DNA of 64,000 nucleotides from an uncultured bacterium (GTDB lineage Bacteria; Cyanobacteriota; Vampirovibrionia; Gastranaerophilales; Gastranaerophilaceae). The stretch is from contig CASDRS010000010.1 in NCBI GenBank assembly GCA_949283255.1, forward strand, positions 1-64,000, given 5' to 3'. The position numbers and the translations under genes are program-made. Each line of letters begins with the position of its first letter. The stretch's first letter is position 1. Shown in pieces: positions 1 to 7,373 of this stretch. Below the pieces are notes generated by a model that ran no database searches, was not told the origin of the DNA, and saw only the letters and a list, made by a program, of their open reading frames with translations.

Positions 1-2
1 GG

Positions 3-47
3 AGGAAATCCAAGACAGGCGAGAACGTAGTGAGAGCCGAGGAGTAA
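3..47 (+). CDS. Possible 3' end of a truncated upstream gene
   Basis: Frame 3 of the first bases is open from the window edge to a TAA at 45-47, giving about 14 basic and acidic residues. A hairpin suitable as a terminator follows at 61-76. This could be the tail of a plus-strand gene converging on the tRNA gene. Too little is present to name a product, and the open frame may be chance. Confidence 0.25.
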   Translation, partial: RKSKTGENVVRAEE

Positions 48-53
48 ATATAC

Positions 54-76
54 TAAAAAAGACACCCGAAGGTGTC
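54..76 (-). terminator. Rho-independent terminator of tRNA-Asp
   Basis: Read on the minus strand this is a 6-bp stem GACACC/GGUGUC closed by a UUCG tetraloop in its stable C(UUCG)G context, followed by six U. It lies just past the encoded CCA end of the tRNA gene. On the plus strand the tail is weaker (UUUAAAA), so it may also stop a gene entering from the left. Confidence 0.8.
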
Positions 77-83
77 TTTAAAA

Positions 84-161
84 TGGCGGGAACGACGAGG
101 CTCGAACTCGCGACCTCATGCGTGACAGGCATGCGCTCTAACCAAACTGAGCTACGCTCCC
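84..161 (-). tRNA. tRNA-Asp (anticodon GUC)
   Basis: The minus strand folds into a full cloverleaf: acceptor GGGAGCG pairing with CGTTCCC, D-stem GCTC/GAGC, anticodon stem CATGC/GCATG with loop CUGUCAC (anticodon GUC, aspartate), T-arm with TTCGAGC loop, discriminator G, and an encoded CCA (84-86). Total 78 nt. It has its own promoter (188-216) and a UUCG-hairpin terminator (54-76), so it looks like a single-gene unit. Confidence 0.95.
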
Positions 162-187
162 ATGTCATTGGTCTTTCGACAATTCTT

Positions 188-216
188 ATTATAAAATGCT
201 GAAAAAAATTTTGCAA
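188..216 (-). promoter_or_regulatory. Promoter of tRNA-Asp
   Basis: On the minus strand a -35 box TTGCAA (211-216) is followed after 17 bp by a perfect -10 TATAAT (188-193). Transcription would start near 181, about 20 nt before the mature tRNA 5' end at 161. Confidence 0.65.
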
Positions 217-250
217 TACCCTGAAAGAAAAAACTTTTATATAAATTTTC

Positions 251-282
251 AAAAAAAAGCTTCACTTTCGTGAAGCCTTTTT
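251..282 (-). terminator. Terminator of the GH57 gene
   Basis: On the minus strand a 7-bp stem GCTTCAC/GTGAAGC with a GAAA loop is followed by a run of eight T. It begins about 15 bases after the stop codon of the GH57 gene. The plus strand also carries a T-run after the stem, so it could work in both directions. Confidence 0.8.
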
Positions 283-296
283 ATTAGTTTATCAAA

Positions 297-2021
297 TTAG
301 TCTGTATAAAGTGGAGCTAATTTCTTTGACTGTTGAGGAATAACTCCTTCCTCTAAAGATTGATATACTCTGTAATCAATTACAGGGAAACAATTATCTA
401 TACTTTCAATCTCTCTAAGTTTGGCATCATCAATATTACCACTCTCAATCATATCGCAGATAGTTTCAAATCTGTCAACGTGTTCTCTGAATCTATCCGT
501 AGCATAATCTTTTGCCTGCCATGTAGTAATCAAGAACGGCCAATCTGAGCTTTGAAGTAATAAATTTTCTCTAGCCATTTGATTTAATGCTCTGTGAAGA
601 AGTTTATCTTCAGGGATTTCCGGATATTTATCCGCAATTCTGTTAATACGTTTTTCACAAGAGTGGATGATAGGCCACATCCATTCTGTCAAATGGTTTT
701 GCCATACATAGAAGTGTCCGCCTTGTCCCCAAGAACTTTCAGGGATTTGGATAGCTTCCGTTGGAGGATGTGCGTGAATATATTCACCTGCTGTCATTCT
801 CTCAACTTCCGGAAGATATGTATGGAACTTTTTGATAACCTGTTTAATGAATTCCACACCTTCAAACCACCAGTGTCCGAACAACTCGGTGTCGAAAGAT
901 ACCATTACCAAACCTTCTTTACCATTATGTGATTTCTTATAATCATTCAACAAGTGATAAATTAAAGTTGTATAATGGTCAGAGTTTTCATTTACTTTAT
1001 TCAATGCCAACACAGGATCATAAAGCATCTTATCACCAAGATCAGTTGTTGGAGAAGTTATTCTCCAGTAGTGCATACCTGAATTAGCATCTTTTCTGTG
1101 GAATTCACGGTAGCAACCATCACCAGGATAGCCGTCAGCTGCTGACCAAACCTGATATCCTGCTCTATCGTTTCTGCCCATAACAGCTACTTGAGCATCA
1201 GGCAACCAATATGCAGAATATGTATCATAACCTGTAGCAGGTCTTTCAGGAAGTGGAATATATTCAATGTTTCCGTAAACACCTATTACACGTCTGTTAC
1301 CGATAGAATTTCCACCTTCGATAACATGAGATTCGGTAAAGAAGTATTCAATGCCGTTATTTTGAAGAGTAACTTCAATAGACGGACGCCAATGTTTCTT
1401 ACCATCCTTGCCTACATATTCATAACCTTGCCTGTAAGCACATTCAGGAAGCCAACACCCTGTAGCTTTCTTACCAAACAATCTTTTTGTAGTATCAGAA
1501 CCAACTTTGAATTGAGCATTCAAGTTACTGTCAGTTGCCAACAACGGAGAGAACCCGTGAGTAGCACCAGAAGTTGTAATCTCTATACAACCTAAATCCT
1601 GATACTTTTTAAATGCGGAAATAAGGTCCATACCATATTTATTTACAAATGAATCTTTAATATAGTTGAACCAATCAAAATAATATTTTGCTAAATATTT
1701 CAAATGTTGAGAATGAGGAACTTTAGGGTCAGGATATCTTTCCAAATCTTTGGAAACTTTTGCTATTCTTGAATCCAAATACTTAACAAACCCATGCTTC
1801 AAATGTTCATCATTGAGCTGCTCGGCAAGAATAGGTGTAATACCTACCGTCAGTTTTGCCTTAATGCCTTCATCATACAGCTCGGAAATAGCATTCAACA
1901 AAGGAACGTATGTTTCCGCCATACATTCATAAAGGTTTTCTTCCCCGAAAGGCCACATACCGGCTTTTCTATAATAAGGAAGGTGGCTGTGTAACATAAA
2001 TACAAATTGACCTACTGACAT
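297..2021 (-). CDS. GH57 family 1,4-alpha-glucan branching enzyme-like protein
   Basis: A 574-residue glycoside hydrolase family 57 protein, probably a glycogen branching enzyme that cleaves an alpha-1,4-glucan and rejoins it by an alpha-1,6 bond in the cytoplasm. Seen: N-terminal LHSHLPYYRKAG, the nucleophile region CWLPECAYRQG (Glu about 193) and the acid/base region SFDTELFGHWW (Asp about 377), in the order and spacing of the branching-enzyme subgroup (TT1467-like). I start at the second Met: GGAGG lies five bases before that ATG, whereas the ATG four codons upstream has only a weak purine run. It is monocistronic, divergent from a GH38 gene and closed by a terminator. Other GH57 activities (amylase, 4-alpha-glucanotransferase) cannot be excluded, but the motifs favour branching. 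Confidence 0.85.
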   Translation of the reverse strand: MSVGQFVFMLHSHLPYYRKAGMWPFGEENLYECMAETYVPLLNAISELYDEGIKAKLTVGITPILAEQLNDEHLKHGFVKYLDSRIAKVSKDLERYPDPKVPHSQHLKYLAKYYFDWFNYIKDSFVNKYGMDLISAFKKYQDLGCIEITTSGATHGFSPLLATDSNLNAQFKVGSDTTKRLFGKKATGCWLPECAYRQGYEYVGKDGKKHWRPSIEVTLQNNGIEYFFTESHVIEGGNSIGNRRVIGVYGNIEYIPLPERPATGYDTYSAYWLPDAQVAVMGRNDRAGYQVWSAADGYPGDGCYREFHRKDANSGMHYWRITSPTTDLGDKMLYDPVLALNKVNENSDHYTTLIYHLLNDYKKSHNGKEGLVMVSFDTELFGHWWFEGVEFIKQVIKKFHTYLPEVERMTAGEYIHAHPPTEAIQIPESSWGQGGHFYVWQNHLTEWMWPIIHSCEKRINRIADKYPEIPEDKLLHRALNQMARENLLLQSSDWPFLITTWQAKDYATDRFREHVDRFETICDMIESGNIDDAKLREIESIDNCFPVIDYRVYQSLEEGVIPQQSKKLAPLYTD

Positions 2022-2257
2022 TAACGCCTCCATATCTCTCTTTTTACTTAAATTATTTTCTATATATAATCAAGTTTCTACACTAAAATATATAACACAA
2101 AAGGATAAAAAATATAATCCTGTAGAACTAATTCTACTGAATAAATTTACAAAAGTTAAAATATACTCTTTATATATTCTATAGAGAATAAATTCAGCTG
2201 CCGATATCCCTCTACAAAACCTTGCCGCAATAGTTTTCGCCATATTTGCTTAACAAA

Positions 2258-2292
2258 TTGCTACATTTTTAATAAAGGGTTATACTTGTGAT
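2258..2292 (+). promoter_or_regulatory. Promoter placing the transcript start on the GH38 ATG
   Basis: TTGCTA (2258-2263), 17 bp, TATACT (2281-2286), then six bases to the ATG at 2293. The expected start of transcription is the A of the ATG, and there is no Shine-Dalgarno sequence, so the mRNA may be leaderless. Confidence 0.5.
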
Positions 2293-4335
2293 ATGAAAAA
2301 GAAAAAAGTTATTGCATATTTACATACCCATTGGGACAGAGAATGGTATAGAGAATTTGAAATTTTCAGACTCAGATTGTTAAGAGTTTTCGATAATATT
2401 TTGGAACTTTTAGAACAAAATAAAATACCCGCTTTTTATTTCGACGGGCAAGTTTCAGCTATTTTAGATTACCTTGAAATCAGACCTGAAAAAGAAAAAT
2501 TAATCAGAAAATTTATTGCAGAAAAAAAGCTTTTTATCGGACCTTGTTACACCCTTGTTGATGAATTTTTAACCGACAAAGCTGCATTTGAATACAACCT
2601 GAAAATTGGACTTCAGATTTCCAGAAACTTTGGCTGTGAGGACTTTATAGGTTATTTGGCAGATACTTTCGGGCACAGCAAAAATATCCCAACTCTTTTC
2701 AAAAAATACGGAATTGATAAATGTGTGGTTTGGAGAGGATGCGGAGATATTCCTTCCGAGTTTATGTTTAATGGAGTAAAAACAGTTAATCTTATCAGGG
2801 GATATTTTATGGATATTTTTTCTTCAAAAATTTCTATTGAAGAAAAAGCTTCTTGGCTAAAAGGGAACCTTGATAAAATCGCAGAAAAATCAGGAGATAC
2901 TCTTCTGCTTCCGATAGGCGCAGATCATCTCGGGATTGAACCTGACATAAGCGAACAGATCAAAAAAGTAAACACTATTTTAAAAGATTATGAAATAAAG
3001 TTATCTACACCATTTGAATATTTTGAACTAGTTAAAAATAACTTTAAAACCGAATGGAATGATGAATTAAGAGATAACAGCAAAACATTTATTCTACAAG
3101 GCTGCTATTCTGCAAGAACAAAAATTAAACAATACAATGCAGAAGCTTCATTCAAAATAGAACTGGCTGACAAAATTCAAAAAGAATTTGGCTCAAAGTA
3201 TGATAAATCAATAGAATACGCCTACAAACTTCTACTAAAAAATCAGGCTCACGATGGAATTTGCGGATGCTCTACCGATGCAGTACACAGAGAAAATATC
3301 ACCAGATACGAAAAAATTATTCAGGTAGCTGAAACCATTTTAAAAGAACTGAAATTTCTTAACCCTGAAAAATATGAACGTATTTGGACATCTTATGTAA
3401 GCACATTCAGCTCTTTAATAAAAGAAGAAGGAACAGAACCTCCAAAAAATTCACAAATAATTTCAAGAAGAAAAGGTTTTGTTGATGATCTTCTTTATGA
3501 CACACAGAGAATACCGATAACAGAAGATTACACAACAATTTACACATACCTGAAAGAACTTTCGCCTTCAAAAGACAAACTAATCGTAACTGACAACAAA
3601 ATTTCAAATACAAAAATCAAATTAACAGTAGAAAACGGGAAAATAAAAACTTCCGACGGAGTAATAATTGATTTTGTCAGATACAAAGACTTGGGCGACA
3701 CTTATAATTTTGGAGCAAAAGAAGACGACACGCCTGAGATTGCAAAGATAATTTCATCTTCAGCAATAATAAAAGGCAACCTTAGAGTCGGGCTCAGAAT
3801 TAAAACAAGCTTTTTTAATGTAAACATATACCTAGACAAAAACTCCAAAATCTTAAGATTTAAAATTGATTGGAATAACAGATTAAAAAACAGTCTGTGG
3901 CAAATAAGATTTAGCACACAATCTCCAATTTTAAAGACTGCCTCAGAGGATCTCGGAAGTATCATTACCAGAAATTTTGATCCAAACTACAACTTAAGAG
4001 AACACCTTCCAAAACAACGAGGAATTGAGGTTTGGACAAACACAGCACCAATGGAGAGATATGTAAGCATAAATCTCAAAAATAACAAACACTTTGGAAT
4101 AGTAACCAAAGGTCTTACTGAATATGAAGTATACAAAAATACTTTATCCATAACACTGCTAAGATCAACGGGAATTATCTCAAATCCGAAAAACCCTTCA
4201 CGCTCAACACCTGCAGGTCCGCCGATAGAAGTTCCGGAAGCACAGCAACTCGGAAGAAATCAAGTTGAATTTGCAATTGGAGAAATCAACCCTGAAAATT
4301 ATGTAAATCAGGTAAATGAGCTATTTTTAGGCTAG
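2293..4335 (+). CDS. Glycoside hydrolase family 38 (alpha-mannosidase-like)
   Basis: A 680-residue protein with GH38 features: HTHWDREW at residues 11-18 (zinc-binding His and Asp), YLADTFGHS around 122 with the predicted nucleophile Asp124, and NQAHDGICGCSTD near 317-329 carrying a further zinc-ligand His-Asp. Family members release terminal alpha-mannose with retention; no signal peptide is seen, so a cytoplasmic role on imported glycans is likely. At 680 residues it is shorter than the roughly 850-1000 usual for bacterial members; the C-terminal beta-sandwich looks reduced. The start is the only reasonable ATG but lacks a Shine-Dalgarno sequence. The 3' end overlaps the convergent gene by 9 bp. 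Confidence 0.85.
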   Translation: MKKKKVIAYLHTHWDREWYREFEIFRLRLLRVFDNILELLEQNKIPAFYFDGQVSAILDYLEIRPEKEKLIRKFIAEKKLFIGPCYTLVDEFLTDKAAFEYNLKIGLQISRNFGCEDFIGYLADTFGHSKNIPTLFKKYGIDKCVVWRGCGDIPSEFMFNGVKTVNLIRGYFMDIFSSKISIEEKASWLKGNLDKIAEKSGDTLLLPIGADHLGIEPDISEQIKKVNTILKDYEIKLSTPFEYFELVKNNFKTEWNDELRDNSKTFILQGCYSARTKIKQYNAEASFKIELADKIQKEFGSKYDKSIEYAYKLLLKNQAHDGICGCSTDAVHRENITRYEKIIQVAETILKELKFLNPEKYERIWTSYVSTFSSLIKEEGTEPPKNSQIISRRKGFVDDLLYDTQRIPITEDYTTIYTYLKELSPSKDKLIVTDNKISNTKIKLTVENGKIKTSDGVIIDFVRYKDLGDTYNFGAKEDDTPEIAKIISSSAIIKGNLRVGLRIKTSFFNVNIYLDKNSKILRFKIDWNNRLKNSLWQIRFSTQSPILKTASEDLGSIITRNFDPNYNLREHLPKQRGIEVWTNTAPMERYVSINLKNNKHFGIVTKGLTEYEVYKNTLSITLLRSTGIISNPKNPSRSTPAGPPIEVPEAQQLGRNQVEFAIGEINPENYVNQVNELFLG

Positions 4336-5598
4336 TCCTTTTTCTTCTCTTCTCTTCTTCAACTCATCAGAATCCACGACAAGAGTGCTGTCTTTAACGT
4401 CGGTTTCTTCAGTCTTGTCAGAAGAAATTTTGACCTCTTCACTCTTCTTGTCTTCTTCTTGATTAGCTGTACCGTTAGTATTATCAGTACCATCAGTACC
4501 TTGTGCCTGATTGTCAGTACCCTCAGTCCTATCTATTCTCGGGATTTCAATTCCGCCAACACCTGTTGCATCCTCGACTGTTAATTGAGCACCTTCAACT
4601 CTTGCAAATTGAGCCTCTATATTCGCTTGAGAAGCACTTACGGCATCATCACCTTTAGCTCCTGCATCCATAGCATTACCGCCATTTTTCAAATCTATAA
4701 CACCCATCCTGTAATTTCTGTCAAACAACATAGAGAACAATTTGTATTTTGAAGCATTCAAAGCAACTTTTGCTGTATTTACTCCATTTGCATTTTTTGC
4801 AGCTTCATTAATCTGTTGCTGCTTTTCTTGATCTCCAGTCATTAATTCAGCACCAATATCAACAGTTTCCGTACCAAAATCAGTTGCTGTCAGAGGTATT
4901 GAATTAAATTGCTCAATCTCTGCATCCAACTCGTTTAACTGAGCACCAATTTGCGTAATATCTTGTTGAGCTTGAGCACCCAACCCATTTAATATCGTAC
5001 CTAAAGCCGCAATCCTGTTTAAATCAGCAGGACTCAAATCTTGATCTTTATTTTGAGCTTTTTCCAATAGTCTGTCCAGTTCTTGCTTTAACGAAGATGT
5101 CCTATTTTCTACAGCATTAGCTCTGACTTCAGCAGCAGTACTAATTTTTTCGGCCTGTTTATCATCAATCCTAAGCTTTAACTCCATCATCTTTTCAGCC
5201 TGAGTTGCAGAAACACTTTGAGAAGACATCGCTTTCCCCTGCTCATACTTACTCTCGCCGCTCAATTCCATACTCTGCCTAAACTGCTGAGCCTGTGTAG
5301 AAGAAGCCTTCTCTGCCGCATCGTCAGCATCAGGCTCATCACTTTGCGAATTTGCATCATTAATTTCATCCAGCGTAGTTGCACCATTTACCGATTCATA
5401 AGTTACATCATCAGGCGCATCCTGCAGTTTACTAACTTCCTCTGCCCAACGCACTATCTCCTCAGGAATATCCTCGCCCTGATTCATATAATCCATAATT
5501 TGACTTGGAGTTAATCGTTCCCAAGCTATATCTGTATTTTTTTTCTTATCAAAATAAGTTCTTACCGCATTTTGTATTGAACTTACCGCTTCTACCAT
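4327..5598 (-). CDS. Unrecognised acidic, Gln/Ala-rich coiled-coil protein
   Basis: 423 residues, no family recognised. The N-terminal 70 residues look folded (WERLTPSQIMDYMNQGEDIPEEIVRW). The middle (about 80-270) is rich in Gln, Ala, Glu and Lys and probably alpha-helical or coiled coil. A short conserved-looking block NASKYKLFSMLFDRNYRMG follows near 285. The C-terminus is low-complexity (repeated GTDN/TNGT and many Asp, Glu, Lys). No signal peptide or membrane segment. The start is supported by GGAGG ten bases upstream. The KYKL block recurs at the C-terminus of the 113-residue protein at 6119-6460, suggesting the two are related or share a partner. Probably lineage-specific. Confidence 0.7.
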   Translation of the reverse strand: MVEAVSSIQNAVRTYFDKKKNTDIAWERLTPSQIMDYMNQGEDIPEEIVRWAEEVSKLQDAPDDVTYESVNGATTLDEINDANSQSDEPDADDAAEKASSTQAQQFRQSMELSGESKYEQGKAMSSQSVSATQAEKMMELKLRIDDKQAEKISTAAEVRANAVENRTSSLKQELDRLLEKAQNKDQDLSPADLNRIAALGTILNGLGAQAQQDITQIGAQLNELDAEIEQFNSIPLTATDFGTETVDIGAELMTGDQEKQQQINEAAKNANGVNTAKVALNASKYKLFSMLFDRNYRMGVIDLKNGGNAMDAGAKGDDAVSASQANIEAQFARVEGAQLTVEDATGVGGIEIPRIDRTEGTDNQAQGTDGTDNTNGTANQEEDKKSEEVKISSDKTEETDVKDSTLVVDSDELKKRREEKGLA

Positions 5599-5677
5599 TT
5601 TTGAGGTTCCTCCGCTGTATTGCTATTATTCAAATCTTTTAACGGCACTTTTAATTGAAAACTTTAAAATATTATAT

Positions 5678-5698
5678 TAACTTTTGTAACAAAAGTTA
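5678..5698. promoter_or_regulatory. Perfect 9-bp palindrome, candidate operator
   Basis: TAACTTTTG and its exact complement CAAAAGTTA flank a central TAA. It lies between the divergently transcribed 423-residue and 58-residue genes, about 80 bases before each start. Its symmetry and position suit a dimeric regulator; no T-run follows, so a terminator is unlikely. Confidence 0.4.
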
Positions 5699-5781
5699 GA
5701 TAAATGATATATAAAAAGTCAATATTTTTAGGAAAAAATTTTTTATATAAGTACGAGAGATAAAAAGAAGAGAGGTTTAAA

Positions 5782-5958
5782 ATGGCTAAGACAATTTTAA
5801 TGCCGAACACGGTAACTGATACATATAAAAACACTTCAAAAGCAATAAGTGAAGTCGACTTATCAGGTAAACACATCATAAGAAAATCATTAGTAGAAAT
5901 TATGAGACAATCTTTCTTCCATGGTGCAAACATTTACGGAAACAATTTTATCGCATAA
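5782..5958 (+). CDS. Small unrecognised protein, 58 aa
   Basis: A complete small gene: AGAGAGG six bases before the ATG, 58 codons, TAA, then a strong terminator at 6013-6037. The product begins MAKTILMPNT and ends NIYGNNFIA; it is mildly basic, with no signal peptide or membrane segment. It stands alone between the 423- and 113-residue genes on its own transcription unit. The good ribosome site and dedicated terminator make it likely to be real. Function unknown. Confidence 0.65.
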   Translation: MAKTILMPNTVTDTYKNTSKAISEVDLSGKHIIRKSLVEIMRQSFFHGANIYGNNFIA

Positions 5959-6012
5959 TATCGTTGGAATATAGGAAATATAGGAAAAGAAAATCTAAAA
6001 AAGGACATATCT

Positions 6013-6037
6013 TGCCGGCAAAAAGCCGGCATTTTTA
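6013..6037 (+). terminator. Terminator after the 58-residue gene
   Basis: A GC-rich 7-bp stem TGCCGGC/GCCGGCA with an AAAAA loop is followed by TTTTTATT. It is a typical rho-independent terminator, 55 bases past the stop codon. Confidence 0.85.
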
Positions 6038-6118
6038 TTACAAATTGTAACAAAAATGTTTAAAAAATTATATATATGGGTATATATATAATATATACTA
6101 ATTGGAGGAGTTAGAGCT

Positions 6119-6460
6119 ATGTCAATGAACGTGTCAGCGATGAGCGGAACGGCATCTGGAATAATGATAGACAGCGAATATCAAAGAATAATTCGTGAAC
6201 TTAGAGCATTGGGGATAGAACCAACAGGAAACAAGACAACAGACAAAGCAAAACTGGAAGAAGCAAAAGCATCGAAAGCAAAACAGACAAATCAAGTCGA
6301 CAACATTCAGTTTGTTAACAAAACAGAAGATACAGAAAAAGCAGGAGAAGAATCTTCAAAAGACACAATTAAAAATGACAAAACCGTACAAGCAGAACAA
6401 ATGACAGGCGCAACACAGCTGGCACAATTAAACAAATACAAACTTCTGGGACTGTACTAG
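6119..6460 (+). CDS. Unrecognised small protein with SAP-like N-terminal region
   Basis: 113 residues, preceded by GGAGGAG eleven bases before the ATG. Residues 22-50 (IIRELRALGIEPTGNKTTDK and on) resemble the helix-turn-helix of a SAP-type motif, which in other proteins binds DNA, but this is only a visual resemblance. The middle is Lys/Glu/Thr-rich and probably disordered; the protein ends NKYKLLGLY, echoing the KYKL block of the 423-residue neighbour. No signal peptide. The upstream region is extremely AT-rich and contains TTGTAACAAAAATG, a variant of half of the 5678-5698 palindrome. Confidence 0.65.
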   Translation: MSMNVSAMSGTASGIMIDSEYQRIIRELRALGIEPTGNKTTDKAKLEEAKASKAKQTNQVDNIQFVNKTEDTEKAGEESSKDTIKNDKTVQAEQMTGATQLAQLNKYKLLGLY

Positions 6461-6475
6461 AGAGAAAAAACTTAA

Positions 6476-7372
6476 TTAATATTGAACATATTCAAAATCT
6501 TTAAAATCAGATGGGGATGAGAACATCTCATAATCACTCATCAAAAAACCACCTGAGAAAGTGATAGATTTTCTATTACTTCCCTTAGGGAAAGTTAGGA
6601 TATTATCGCCATTCAAACCAACGATTGTAGATCTTATATTTTTAATATCCTCTTCGGTATTAGGTCTTGTTGAAATAATTCGGATATTAGAAATATGTCT
6701 GTTATTATCAACTTTAAAGGTGAAATAAAACAAAGTGCCATACGGAGCCTCAACATCAGAATGTTCCATAATAGTATTTTGAAGATCACTTCTCCACTTA
6801 TTCCACGCAATTAATTCAGCTCTAACCTTTGGATTTTTAAGCTGGTCGCATATTGAGCAACCAGAAGATGAATCCGTATTTTTATCAACTTTAGGCTTTT
6901 CAGTTCTTGTTTGCGAGGAAGAATTATTAGAAACCGGCTCCTCCGGAGACGGAAGAATTTCTGTATTGAGCATTTTTTCAACTTGCTCAAGCACTTTATC
7001 ACTATTATCTAAAACCTGAGATTGAGAATTTGCCTGACTATCAGGATTACTTTGTGAATTTCCATTATTAACAGGCATATTTTGAATAAAATCAGAAGGA
7101 ATAATCTTCACATCAGAAGGAATAATCGGCGCATCCGAAGTTTCAACTGATTGACTGTTAGAAACATTTGGCAAATCCACTATTTGAACAGGAGCATCAC
7201 CTATCTTAAACATTCTGACACTCTGAAGATCCGTAGGCCGCTGGCTTAATCCGCTGATTTTAAAATCCGGAGGGGTTAAGATAAACTGCTTATGCACGCC
7301 CGGTCTAATTGTCGATGCTATTATTGTCGACAATAAAACTGCTATAATAACAAATATACTTAAAATTTTCAT
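6476..7372 (-). CDS. TonB-like membrane-anchored protein
   Basis: 298 residues. One N-terminal membrane segment (about 3-19), then a long Ser/Asn/Gln/Pro-rich linker (about 45-165), a CSIC pair near 172-175, and a C-terminal domain (about 185-298) with the alpha/beta pattern of a TonB C-terminal domain (GTLFYFTFKVDNNRHISNIR). TonB-type proteins link an energised inner membrane to outer-membrane partners. No ExbB/ExbD pair is adjacent; instead it closes a three-gene minus-strand module with FHA-like and VWA membrane proteins. The ATG is one base past the upstream stop (TAATATG), so translation is probably coupled. The TonB fold is inferred from pattern only; TolA-like is an alternative. Confidence 0.6.
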   Translation of the reverse strand: MKILSIFVIIAVLLSTIIASTIRPGVHKQFILTPPDFKISGLSQRPTDLQSVRMFKIGDAPVQIVDLPNVSNSQSVETSDAPIIPSDVKIIPSDFIQNMPVNNGNSQSNPDSQANSQSQVLDNSDKVLEQVEKMLNTEILPSPEEPVSNNSSSQTRTEKPKVDKNTDSSSGCSICDQLKNPKVRAELIAWNKWRSDLQNTIMEHSDVEAPYGTLFYFTFKVDNNRHISNIRIISTRPNTEEDIKNIRSTIVGLNGDNILTFPKGSNRKSITFSGGFLMSDYEMFSSPSDFKDFEYVQY

Positions 7373-7373
7373 A

